In this document: positions 25,770-33,710 of the stretch, one piece after another
Layout: each line of letters begins with the position of its first letter
How positions within the stretch are numbered: the stretch's first letter is position 1
Assembly (NCBI GenBank): GCA_005938025.2
Contig: VCCI02000002.1
Span: forward strand, 434,001-498,000
Reading direction: 5' to 3'
DNA from: Inquilinus sp. KBS0705
Lineage (GTDB): Bacteria; Bacteroidota; Bacteroidia; Sphingobacteriales; Sphingobacteriaceae
Length of the DNA: 64,000 nucleotides
Translations under genes and position numbers: made by a program
The notes under the pieces: generated by a model
The model's input: the letters and a program-made list of their open reading frames with translations, nothing else
The model's database searches: none
Told to the model about the DNA's origin: nothing

Positions 25770-27305
25770 TTATTTTGTCGCGTCCTTTACCATAAAGTCA
25801 AGCGCGGCTTTATCAGGCAATGGTACCGCGCCGGGCTTTTCGCCTAACATCATCACCTGGTTGCCGGTTGGGGTATAGGCCGGCCACTCGGGCAAGCCGG
25901 GGCCGTTAGGGTTGCCGGTTTTTGCAAAATTAACCCAGTAAGTCGACATGGTGTTTGCCAGCTCCTGATCGACCGGCTCAAAGGGGCGGTTCACAAATTT
26001 CAGGTCGTTAAACACATAAGCTACCTCGCCGGTATGGAAAGCGCCGTACTTTTTAAACGCTTCGGTTGCAGGCATGCGGCGTGTAAAACGATACAGGTAA
26101 ACCTTGGCCTTGCCCTTTGCCGATTGCGCATTGGCCCAGCTATAGTTTTGTATACCAAACATTCCATCGCGTGATAGCCTGATCTGCGATCTTTCGGCAT
26201 CGGCATCTATCGATCCGGGATATAGCTTTAGCACTTCTGCCGCTTTTGCGCCAAAACGCTTTTTAATACCCTCTGTATAATCGGCGGCGTTTTTTATGCC
26301 CCCAATAAAAGCATCATCCTCATTCCATCCGGTTAAAACAGGCACCTGGTTCTCTTTATTGGCAGCAAATGCGCTTGATGGGGTCTGTGGCAAAACATAG
26401 CCATCAATTATAGGGCGAAAATTATTTTGTTTAAGCAACTGCTCCGCAGGCAAATTTCTTAGCTCAGCAAGCGATTTGGCATTAAGCAACCGGGCTGTTT
26501 TAACCCCGTTTGCTTCGGCCTCGGCCAAATCGGTGCCACCAAGCGGACCGGGTAGCATGCTGGCACCGCTCTCGGCAATAGCTCGCTGAAACAGGCCTTT
26601 TGCCAATGGCGATACCACCAGGTAATTAACAGCAAAGGCCCCTGCCGACTGCCCTGCAATAGTTACATTGGCAGGGTCGCCGCCAAAAGCCGCTATATTT
26701 TTTTGAACCCATTTTAACGAGGCCACCAGATCGAGTATACCATAGTTGCCCGAGGTATGGTTAGGCGATTCTTTAGTTAGTTCGGGATGTGCTAAAAAGC
26801 CAACAATGCCAACGCGGTAAGGTACGCTTACCAGTATCACCCCTTTTTTCGCTAAGGCCTCGCCATCGTAAATAGGTACGTTGGTGCCACCGCTAACAAA
26901 GCCGCCGCCGTATACCCAAACCAATACCGGCCTTTTTTCGATTGCCGATTTTGCGCCTGTCCAAACGTTAAGGTAAAGGCAGTCCTCGCTTATCGGTTCT
27001 TTTTTTATCAGAAACTCTTCGGTATAAACCCCAAAAGGCGTTGGCACGGTTTGCATAGGGCTAGGGCCAAAATCGGTACAGGCTTTTACGCCCAACCATG
27101 GGCTTACCGGTTGTGGCGCTTTCCAGCGCAAGTTGCCAACGGGCGGTGCTGCAAACGGGATGCCTTTAAATGCTACTACCGATGCATCTGCATTAACGCT
27201 TCCCGAAATTTTGCCGCCTGTTGTGCGCACAATAGGGAAGGGGTTTTGTGCCGTAGCGCCAAATGCGCACAATATGGTTAAGGATAAAGCCAGGAAGCGT
27301 TTCAT
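25770..27305 (-). CDS. Secreted carboxylesterase/lipase family protein
   Basis: The 511-residue type-B carboxylesterase has a signal peptide (ends at GATAQ). The alpha/beta-hydrolase core shows SEDCLYLNVWTG, the oxyanion-hole WVYGGGFVSGG, the nucleophile elbow TIAGQSAGAFAVN, and the catalytic histidine in GAFHTGEVAYVF. The acidic member should lie in the region around GWNEDDAF. Such enzymes hydrolyse carboxylic esters, and in this neighbourhood a phenolic or acetyl ester of plant material is possible. It is located between GH78 and GH3 with long spacers on both sides, so it may have its own promoter. Confidence 0.88.
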   Translation of the reverse strand: MKRFLALSLTILCAFGATAQNPFPIVRTTGGKISGSVNADASVVAFKGIPFAAPPVGNLRWKAPQPVSPWLGVKACTDFGPSPMQTVPTPFGVYTEEFLIKKEPISEDCLYLNVWTGAKSAIEKRPVLVWVYGGGFVSGGTNVPIYDGEALAKKGVILVSVPYRVGIVGFLAHPELTKESPNHTSGNYGILDLVASLKWVQKNIAAFGGDPANVTIAGQSAGAFAVNYLVVSPLAKGLFQRAIAESGASMLPGPLGGTDLAEAEANGVKTARLLNAKSLAELRNLPAEQLLKQNNFRPIIDGYVLPQTPSSAFAANKENQVPVLTGWNEDDAFIGGIKNAADYTEGIKKRFGAKAAEVLKLYPGSIDADAERSQIRLSRDGMFGIQNYSWANAQSAKGKAKVYLYRFTRRMPATEAFKKYGAFHTGEVAYVFNDLKFVNRPFEPVDQELANTMSTYWVNFAKTGNPNGPGLPEWPAYTPTGNQVMMLGEKPGAVPLPDKAALDFMVKDATK

Positions 27306-27323
27306 AATTTTTGGTTTAAATGG

Positions 27324-27359
27324 ACACTAATTTCACGAATTAAAGCGAATTGCACGAAT
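27324..27359. repeat. Short periodic CACGAAT-type intergenic repeat
   Basis: ACTAATTTCACGAATT is followed by AAAGCGAATTGCACGAATG, giving spaced GAAT units with about 10-base periodicity. Similar degenerate strings are frequent between genes in Bacteroidota. Only this copy is seen in the window. Confidence 0.35.
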
Positions 27360-27430
27360 GGGGGATTTTAATTACCCTCTCAAACCCTCTTAATCATCTC
27401 TTAAGTGAAATTACTGCTTGTTAATTATAG

Positions 27431-29764
27431 TTATTTGCTTTTTACATATTTTGCAGTACGGGCATCTTTAATTACACCTTTCCAGTTTAAGCCGTAACCA
27501 AAATCGTAAGTGTGGCCTTCGGTATCGGTGTAGCATTTCATATCATGCGGTACATCTTCATACTGTGCTTCTACTACTTTCATGTCTAAAGGCATCTGTA
27601 AAGGCAATAATGCCGATGGTTCTGCCTTGCCGGTTAATATATCTAAACTGGCCTGGCCCTGTACGCCAAAATCTACTATTATCGCGTTAGCCTGTTTTTC
27701 TAACTCGCCAAAAACCATTGGGTTATTCAGGTTTACCGATACTATAACCGGCTTACCTTTCATTTTGGCATAAGTATCGGTCACCATAGCCAAATCGGTT
27801 ACATTGGTTGATGTTTCTGATTTGCCTTTATAGCTGCGGTTGGTAAAGCTCTCTAATGGGTCGCCGCCGGCAATGCTGGTTTCGCGGGCTGTTTCGGCAG
27901 TATACTTGCCATATTGTAACGATACCGGTAAATAACCGTTTCCGCCGGCTTTTACATCGTCTGCATCATATCCGCCGTGGCCAATAGGGCTGGCAATAAA
28001 TACCAGGGCATAATCGGCCTCATCAGGGTTTTCGGTTACTTTAAAGTATTTTTTTACAGTTTCTATATTCACCGGGTATTCCAGTTTTTCGGGGTAAGGC
28101 ATACCCAAAAAGTTTTTACCCGCCGGGGTGAATTTTTTAGGCACATAAACGGTTTTGCCGGTTTGCAAAGGCAAAACGTTTGCCTTGTTCTTTAACATCA
28201 CTATCGATTTTAGTTGCGCCTGGTAACCTGCCGCCATAAAATCGGCATTACCCACTGTTTTTTTAGTGGCCTCTGCATCAAGGTATGGGTTCTCAAACAA
28301 TCCGGTGCGGAATATCCCCCTTAATAACCTTACCGCCGATTGCTCAAAGCGTGCACGCATAAAGGGCTCGCCATGTTCTTTAACGCCCATTTGGTAGGCC
28401 TCTAAAACAGGCGCGGCATCGTTGTTGCCGCCAAACTGATCAACGCCGGCCATTAATATTTTATAATGGCGCTCGGCTAATGTAGCCTTCTCCATCCCCC
28501 ATGATTTACCCGACAAAAAGCTGTTGATAACAGTTTCATCGCCGGTAACCAGCCAATCGGTACAAATAACACCATCATATTTATACTTGGTGCGCAGCAA
28601 ATCGTTAATAATGTATTTGTTATAGTTATTAGCTACGTTCTCGTGGTTTTTGGTATCCTGTTTATAGCTAATAGTGTAATAAGGCATTACCGCCGCGGCC
28701 ATACCTGTTTTACCTTTTAGTTTAAACGCGCCCTGGGTAAAGGGGATAAAGTGCTGGGTAAAATTATTACCGGGATAAACGGCATACTTGCCAAAACCGT
28801 AGTGTGCATCGCGGCCACCCTCGCCGGCACCACCGCCAGGCCAGTGTTTTACCATGGCATTAACACTGTTATAGCCCCAGCCGCCGCTTATTTCTTTATC
28901 GCCGGTTGAGGTTTGAAAACCATCGATATAAGCGCGTGCCATATCAGCCGCCAACTCGGGGTCTTCGCCAAATGTACCGCTCACGCGGTTCCAGCGCGGG
29001 TCGGTAGCAATATCTACCTGGGGCGATAAGGCTGTAGCGATGCCTAAGGCACGGTATTCCTGCGCGGCAATATGGCCAAAGTTTTGGGTTACGGCAGGGT
29101 CGAACGTAGCGGCCATACCCAACGAGCCGGGCCACATAGATATATTGCCGCCGGCACCAGCATTAAACTCGGCAGTTGCCAACGTTCCGTTACGCGGATC
29201 GGAACTGTTGTTGGCCGGTATGCCAAAGCCAATGCCTTCTACAAACGCTTGCGCGTTGTTGTTCCATTGGGCAGCTATTTCGGGGCTTTGTACCGATGTG
29301 ATCAATACGTGGCGTACGTTATCCTTTTCTAAAAATGCTTTTTGCTGATCAGACAGGTCGTAAGGCTTGGCGCCGCTTTCCTGGAAAGATTTGCCACCAT
29401 AAAAGCCCGCGAATGGCCCAACAGGCGCGGCCGGTATCATTTGGTGGCGACTATACAGCATTAACCCTGCAATTTGATCGACCGTTAGTTTTGATGCCAG
29501 GTCTTTTGCCCTTACATCAACAGGCAGGCGCCAGTCTTCATACTTATCCAATTTGCCATTTTTGTTCATGTCCTTAAAGGCAAGGCCATCTACCGTTAAA
29601 ATTTTTACGCCCGAAGTGGTTGAATAGCCAAGCGTGCGGCCGCCGCTATTGTTAACAGTGGCAATAGTACCATTTTTAGTTTCGGTCCATTTATTTTGCG
29701 CCAGCAAAGTGGCAGGCAACACTACTACAGCCATAGCTGCGCCTAATAAGGTAATTTTTTTCAT
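27431..29764 (-). CDS. Secreted glycoside hydrolase family 3 (beta-glucosidase-like)
   Basis: The 777-residue GH3 enzyme starts at MKKITLLGAAMAVVV (29764); the frame goes 13 codons further but only this start gives a proper leader (cut near LLAQ). The N-terminal barrel contains SPQVDIATDPRWNRVSGTFG and VKHWPGGGAGEGGRD, followed by the nucleophile region GVICTDWLVTGDE. The C-terminal alpha/beta sandwich (SIVMLKNKANVLPLQTG) and a fibronectin-like tail end the protein. It probably cleaves beta-glucosides or beta-xylosides in the periplasm. Two inverted repeats in the upstream spacer (29791 and 29838) are candidate operators. Confidence 0.9.
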   Translation of the reverse strand: MKKITLLGAAMAVVVLPATLLAQNKWTETKNGTIATVNNSGGRTLGYSTTSGVKILTVDGLAFKDMNKNGKLDKYEDWRLPVDVRAKDLASKLTVDQIAGLMLYSRHQMIPAAPVGPFAGFYGGKSFQESGAKPYDLSDQQKAFLEKDNVRHVLITSVQSPEIAAQWNNNAQAFVEGIGFGIPANNSSDPRNGTLATAEFNAGAGGNISMWPGSLGMAATFDPAVTQNFGHIAAQEYRALGIATALSPQVDIATDPRWNRVSGTFGEDPELAADMARAYIDGFQTSTGDKEISGGWGYNSVNAMVKHWPGGGAGEGGRDAHYGFGKYAVYPGNNFTQHFIPFTQGAFKLKGKTGMAAAVMPYYTISYKQDTKNHENVANNYNKYIINDLLRTKYKYDGVICTDWLVTGDETVINSFLSGKSWGMEKATLAERHYKILMAGVDQFGGNNDAAPVLEAYQMGVKEHGEPFMRARFEQSAVRLLRGIFRTGLFENPYLDAEATKKTVGNADFMAAGYQAQLKSIVMLKNKANVLPLQTGKTVYVPKKFTPAGKNFLGMPYPEKLEYPVNIETVKKYFKVTENPDEADYALVFIASPIGHGGYDADDVKAGGNGYLPVSLQYGKYTAETARETSIAGGDPLESFTNRSYKGKSETSTNVTDLAMVTDTYAKMKGKPVIVSVNLNNPMVFGELEKQANAIIVDFGVQGQASLDILTGKAEPSALLPLQMPLDMKVVEAQYEDVPHDMKCYTDTEGHTYDFGYGLNWKGVIKDARTAKYVKSK

Positions 29765-29790
29765 AAACAATTTATAGTACTTGGTTTGCA

Positions 29791-29804
29791 CATGCAATTG
29801 CATG
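29791..29804. promoter_or_regulatory. 14-base perfect palindrome upstream of GH3
   Basis: CATGCAATTGCATG lies 26 bases before the GH3 start codon. A perfect palindrome this close to the start could be an operator in the leader or promoter. Confidence 0.35.
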
Positions 29805-29837
29805 CGTATAATTGGTTTTAATGCACAAACAAAGAAT

Positions 29838-29860
29838 TATTGTGTCATTACTACACAATA
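29838..29860. promoter_or_regulatory. Inverted repeat TATTGTGT-N7-ACACAATA between divergent genes
   Basis: Eight-base arms are perfect, separated by seven bases, between GH3 (minus) and the DUF1801 gene (plus). The geometry fits a dimeric helix-turn-helix regulator; no local regulator of that type is encoded. Confidence 0.45.
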
Positions 29861-29954
29861 CTATATAATATCTTTTTAAATAACAAGCATTGAAGCAATT
29901 AGGTAATAAATATTTTTTTGAGCACCTTAGATATTACAATGTTAAACCCAGGCT

Positions 29955-30311
29955 ATGAATAAACCTAAAGACGTGGACGAGTATATCTCGCGTTTCCCGG
30001 CCGAAACACAGCAAGTGATGCAGTTGGTACGGGCTACTATAAAAAATGCCGCTCCGGGTGCCGAAGAAGTAATTAGTTATAGTATGCCGGCCTATAAATT
30101 AAATGGGATGCTGGTGTATTTTGCGGCCTATGATAAACACATTGGCTTTTACCCTACAAGCCTGGGCATTGCTGCCTTTAAGCACGAGTTTGCCAGTTAT
30201 AAAAGCGCGAAAGGTTCGGTACAATTTCCGCTTGGGGATCCTATGCCGCTGGAACTGATCACCAGGATTGTGCAGCATAGGGTAAAAGAGAACAAGAGTA
30301 AAATAAAATAA
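29955..30311 (+). CDS. DUF1801 / YdhG-like small cytosolic protein
   Basis: This 118-residue protein begins MNKPKDVDEYISRFP and contains the family core PGAEEVISYSMPAYKLNG, FAAYDKHIGFYPT and SVQFPLGDPMPLELI. DUF1801 members have a frataxin-like fold, and some are called iron chaperones. The biochemical role is not established. The gene is the first of a plus-strand set leading to the DGPF and sigma genes but is 84 bases from the next, so co-transcription is only possible. Confidence 0.85.
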   Translation: MNKPKDVDEYISRFPAETQQVMQLVRATIKNAAPGAEEVISYSMPAYKLNGMLVYFAAYDKHIGFYPTSLGIAAFKHEFASYKSAKGSVQFPLGDPMPLELITRIVQHRVKENKSKIK

Positions 30312-30395
30312 GCCAACCAACCTGTCCAATTACTAAAACCTTGTTTGTTATTGGGGTATAAACAAATTATCTGATAACAATTAAACAAAAAAATT

Positions 30396-30749
30396 ATGGA
30401 TGAGTATGCATTAATATTCAGGCACGAGGACGGGCAAAAGGTAGCATCGCCCGAGCAGATACAGGCCTGGATGAAACAAACCATGGACTGGATTGGCGGC
30501 ATAGCCGCGCAAAACAAATTTGTAAGCGGCACCGGCCTGCCCTTTGCCGAAGCCAAGGTGGTACACTACAATAACGTAGTTACCAACGGACCATTTGGCG
30601 ATATCAAAGAAACGCTTGGCGGTTTTGTTATTGTTAAAGCCGATACCGTTGAAGAAGCGGTAGAGTTTGCCAAAGGCTGCCCTGTTTTACAAGGCGAAGG
30701 CAATACGGTAGAGGTAAGGAAAATTGCAAAAAACGACGGCACCCATTAA
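30396..30749 (+). CDS. YCII/DGPF-domain protein 1, sigma-factor associated
   Basis: The 117-residue protein has the YCII-related (DGPF) fold: MDEYALIFRHEDGQ, the motif VTNGPFGDIKETLGGFVIVKA (DGPF variant NGPF), and a C-terminal AVEFAKGCPVLQ. In many genomes this family lies next to ECF42-type sigma factors, as here. It is thought to respond to an unknown signal or metabolite. It is 21 bases upstream of a paralogue and shares order NGPF-G-GFV-CP with it. Cytosolic. Confidence 0.88.
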   Translation: MDEYALIFRHEDGQKVASPEQIQAWMKQTMDWIGGIAAQNKFVSGTGLPFAEAKVVHYNNVVTNGPFGDIKETLGGFVIVKADTVEEAVEFAKGCPVLQGEGNTVEVRKIAKNDGTH

Positions 30750-30770
30750 CAAACATTAAAACTTAAAAAG

Positions 30771-31112
30771 ATGAAAGATTTTTTATTGATATTCAGGTCA
30801 GACAATGTAGTTATGGCGGAAGCTTCGCCAGAAGAAAGAGAAGCAATGACAAAGAAATGGATGGATTGGGTAGTCGGCATAGCAACCCAAGGCAACCTTA
30901 CCGATAGGGGTAACCGCCTGCACCCAAGTGGTAAGGTGATGAAAGGCGGCCAAATAATAACCAATGGCCCTTACACCGAAATTAAGGAATTTGTAGGCGG
31001 ATATTCGATCATCAAAGCTGAATCATACGAAGCTGCTGTCGAAATAGCGAAAGATTGCCCTATATTTTTGGTAGATGGCAGTTTAGAGGTGCGCGAAGTT
31101 AGCCCGATGTAA
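30771..31112 (+). CDS. YCII/DGPF-domain protein 2, sigma-factor associated
   Basis: The 113-residue paralogue of the preceding gene begins MKDFLLIFRSDNV and carries ITNGPYTEIKEFVGGYSII and AVEIAKDCPIFL. The central NGPF motif is changed to NGPY. The two probably arose by tandem duplication and may form mixed dimers. A hairpin lies between its stop and the sigma factor gene, so the sigma factor may be expressed at a lower or controlled level. Confidence 0.87.
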   Translation: MKDFLLIFRSDNVVMAEASPEEREAMTKKWMDWVVGIATQGNLTDRGNRLHPSGKVMKGGQIITNGPYTEIKEFVGGYSIIKAESYEAAVEIAKDCPIFLVDGSLEVREVSPM

Positions 31113-31123
31113 CGTTCTATCAT

Positions 31124-31156
31124 AAGTCTCGCCTGTTGTGGGCGGGACTTTATATT
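31124..31156 (+). terminator. Hairpin with T-run between DGPF2 and the sigma gene (possible attenuator)
   Basis: AAGTCTCGCC pairs with GGCGGGACTT (one G-T pair) around a seven-base loop, followed by TATATTTTTT that ends right at the ATG at 31161. It looks like an intrinsic terminator placed immediately before the sigma-factor start. Confidence 0.6.
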
Positions 31157-31160
31157 TTTT

Positions 31161-32396
31161 ATGGAGCAGCAAGAATTAATACCGCATTTATTCCGTACCG
31201 AATCGCGAAAGCTAACAGCTGTGCTGTGCAAACTATTCGGTATAGAAAATGTGAGTATCGCCGAAGATGTGGTTAGCGAAACCTTTTTAGCCGCACTTGA
31301 AAGCTGGCCCTACAAGGGTATCCCCGAAAACCCGGTTGCATGGCTGTATACCGTAGCAAAAAACAAGGCCAAAAACCTCATTAGCCGCGGTCACTTATTT
31401 AACGATAAAATAAAACCACAGGTAGAGGCTGGAACTGCCTTAGGCGAAGAATTTGAGATTGACCTATCGCCCAAAAACATAGCCGACAGCCAGTTGCAAA
31501 TGCTGTTTGCCATTTGCCATCCGGCCATCCCTGCCGAAGCACAAATAGGGCTTGCCCTGTGCATACTTTGCGGGTTTGGGATTGATGAAATAGCCAATGC
31601 CTTTTTAAGTAACAAAGAAACGATCAATAAGCGCCTTTTTAGGGCGAAGGAGAAGTTGCGGACTGAGCGGGTTGCCATCGCCTTCCCGCCCGAGGCAGAG
31701 ATAGGCAACCGTTTACAAGCCGTGCTTACCACCCTTTACCTGTTGTTTAACGAAGGCTACTACTCCGAAAGCCGCGACACCATTTTGCGCAACGACCTGT
31801 GCCTGGAAGCTATGCGGTTAACCTATATGCTGATCGAATACCCGCCAACAAATCAGCCTGACGTGAACGCCTTGCTTGCACTCATGTGTTTCCATGCTTC
31901 GCGGTTTGAGGCCCGGAAAGATGCAAACGGAGCCGTCATTTTGTATAACGACCAGGACGAATCGTTATGGAACCAAGAGCTTATTGCAAAGGGGGCTTAC
32001 TATCTTAACGAGGCATCTACAGGAAACAAACTATCAAAGTATCATATCGAGGCAGGTATTGCCTATTGGCATACCATTAAAGAAGATACTACCGAAAAAT
32101 GGGAAGGTATTTTGCACCTGTTTAACCAGTTGCTCATGATAGAGTATTCGCCGGTTGCGGCACTAAACCGCACGTATGCCTTATCAAAGGTTAGGGGTAA
32201 CAGGATTGCCATTATAGCTGCCGAAAAGCTGAATTTAAGTAACAACCACTTTTACTACACCCTGCTTGGCGAGCTATACAAAACCATCGATCCGCAGGAA
32301 GCGCAAAGCAATTTATTAAAGGCGCTCCACTTAGCCAAAACCCAGGCCGATAAGCAACTGATAAGGCGAAAGATAGAGGAATTAGAAAACCTTTAA
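31161..32396 (+). CDS. ECF42-type RNA polymerase sigma factor with C-terminal extension
   Basis: The 411-residue protein has sigma region 2 at the N-terminus (FGIENVSIAEDVVSETFLAAL, AWLYTVAKNKAKNLI) and region 4 near 130-175 (GFGIDEIANAFLSNKETINKRL). A long helical, TPR-like C-terminal domain of about 220 residues follows (LTTLYLLFNEGYYSES..., AALNRTYALSKVRG). This build, together with the upstream DGPF genes, is the ECF42 pattern. These sigmas have no anti-sigma; the C-terminal domain controls activity. Targets usually include the adjacent DGPF genes. The stop codon overlaps the converging DUF3472 gene stop by two bases. Confidence 0.9.
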   Translation: MEQQELIPHLFRTESRKLTAVLCKLFGIENVSIAEDVVSETFLAALESWPYKGIPENPVAWLYTVAKNKAKNLISRGHLFNDKIKPQVEAGTALGEEFEIDLSPKNIADSQLQMLFAICHPAIPAEAQIGLALCILCGFGIDEIANAFLSNKETINKRLFRAKEKLRTERVAIAFPPEAEIGNRLQAVLTTLYLLFNEGYYSESRDTILRNDLCLEAMRLTYMLIEYPPTNQPDVNALLALMCFHASRFEARKDANGAVILYNDQDESLWNQELIAKGAYYLNEASTGNKLSKYHIEAGIAYWHTIKEDTTEKWEGILHLFNQLLMIEYSPVAALNRTYALSKVRGNRIAIIAAEKLNLSNNHFYYTLLGELYKTIDPQEAQSNLLKALHLAKTQADKQLIRRKIEELENL

Positions 32397-33673
32397 TTTG
32401 TTGGCAAAGCGTTAATATCAATAACCGGGGCCTGGCTATTGGCCGGCCTTGTAAATTGCCGGTTAAGTGTAACCAGGTCATCAAAAAAGCCGCAATTGCG
32501 TAAAAAGAAGAAACTACCCTGCTGGCCGCCGCTGTAATCTTTACGGTTATTCTTTCGTGCCGTATCATCGCCGGTATAGGTTACGCCGGTAATTTGGTGC
32601 CATTGGTTATTAGCATCGCCTATCCACTGGTTTTGGTAGCGGGCTGTGCGTGTTTTGTCGCCATTATCGGGTTCGAAATTTTCAAGAAAGGAATACAAGC
32701 CGCCAAGATAGGCGTTGGTTTGCGGCCTGCTAAAGCTGGCTACCAGCATCCATTTATTGGCAGCAACATCTTTAAACCAGGCGGTGTAAGTGGTGGTGTT
32801 ATGGGCCTTATCAGGCTCGGCGCGCATTAAAAACGCGTAGGTTTTACCCGCTTGCCATGGGTAATTCATATAGCTTTGCCCGCCCGAACCTTCGGCGCCA
32901 AACTCGCCGCCATGCACGGTAGCGCCTTTAGCAAGCAGCTTTATCCGCAGACTATCGGGGATGCTTTTGGGATCGTCTGTTTCAAAAGGGCTCCATACCG
33001 AAAACAGTACATGGCGCTCGGTAGCCGAATTTACCTGCATACCAAAATAGCCCCCGCTAAAGCCGTCGGCCATAAAATAAGAGCCGATGATGTCATTTTT
33101 TTCGGGCACTACTATTTCGTTATAAAACCATTTTACCTGGTTTTTAAACTCGGCCGGCACCGTGTAACGCAAATGCACCGACGGCCCGCGCCTGCCGAAG
33201 TGGTAAGAGAAGCCCGGCCGAACGTAGGTATATTCCTTTTCGGCACTTGTGCCGGTTACAATTAAATCGCTTACCTGGGCGTAAACACTATCGGTTTTGC
33301 TGATGCCCTTTAGGCTAAGCTTTACGTAGCCCGCGTTGGCAATATTTACCTTACCAATGCTTATGGTATCAAAATTGGTATTTGTTAGGTTTTTGGTAAA
33401 AACAGTTTTACCAACCGATACGCTTATCCGGCTTTTACCCGCCGGCACCCTAACACGTAGTGCCAACGATAATTGCTGCGCCTGGGGAACCCTGAAATAA
33501 ACACTTGCCGATGATTTAGCATCACCCCAATTTATTAAGCCATCATCGGTAATAACTGCTTTGCCGCCTGCCCAGGCGTTGCCACCAAGGGGTATGGTTA
33601 TAGAAGTTTGAGCAAATATGGTAGAAGTTAACGCCAAACAAACAACAGCAAGGAACAGTATCTTTTTCATCAT
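32393..33673 (-). CDS. Secreted DUF3472/DUF5077-type protein
   Basis: The 426-residue product has a signal peptide (ends near IFAQ). Residues about 22-140 form a beta-sandwich of the DUF5077 kind. The rest (about 150-390) matches DUF3472, with YHFGRRGPSVHLRY, GYFGMQVNS, RHVLFSVWSPFETDD and the Gly-rich GGEFGAEGSGGQSYMNYPW. The function is unknown; these proteins often sit with polysaccharide-degrading genes and may bind or cleave sugars. It is located 37 bases downstream of the GH42-like gene on the same strand order (GH42-like first on the far side), so the two may be co-regulated but not certainly co-transcribed. Confidence 0.8.
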   Translation of the reverse strand: MMKKILFLAVVCLALTSTIFAQTSITIPLGGNAWAGGKAVITDDGLINWGDAKSSASVYFRVPQAQQLSLALRVRVPAGKSRISVSVGKTVFTKNLTNTNFDTISIGKVNIANAGYVKLSLKGISKTDSVYAQVSDLIVTGTSAEKEYTYVRPGFSYHFGRRGPSVHLRYTVPAEFKNQVKWFYNEIVVPEKNDIIGSYFMADGFSGGYFGMQVNSATERHVLFSVWSPFETDDPKSIPDSLRIKLLAKGATVHGGEFGAEGSGGQSYMNYPWQAGKTYAFLMRAEPDKAHNTTTYTAWFKDVAANKWMLVASFSRPQTNAYLGGLYSFLENFEPDNGDKTRTARYQNQWIGDANNQWHQITGVTYTGDDTARKNNRKDYSGGQQGSFFFLRNCGFFDDLVTLNRQFTRPANSQAPVIDINALPTN

Positions 33674-33710
33674 AGCAGCCAGGAATAAGGCTCTAAATTA
33701 TGAAAATCTG

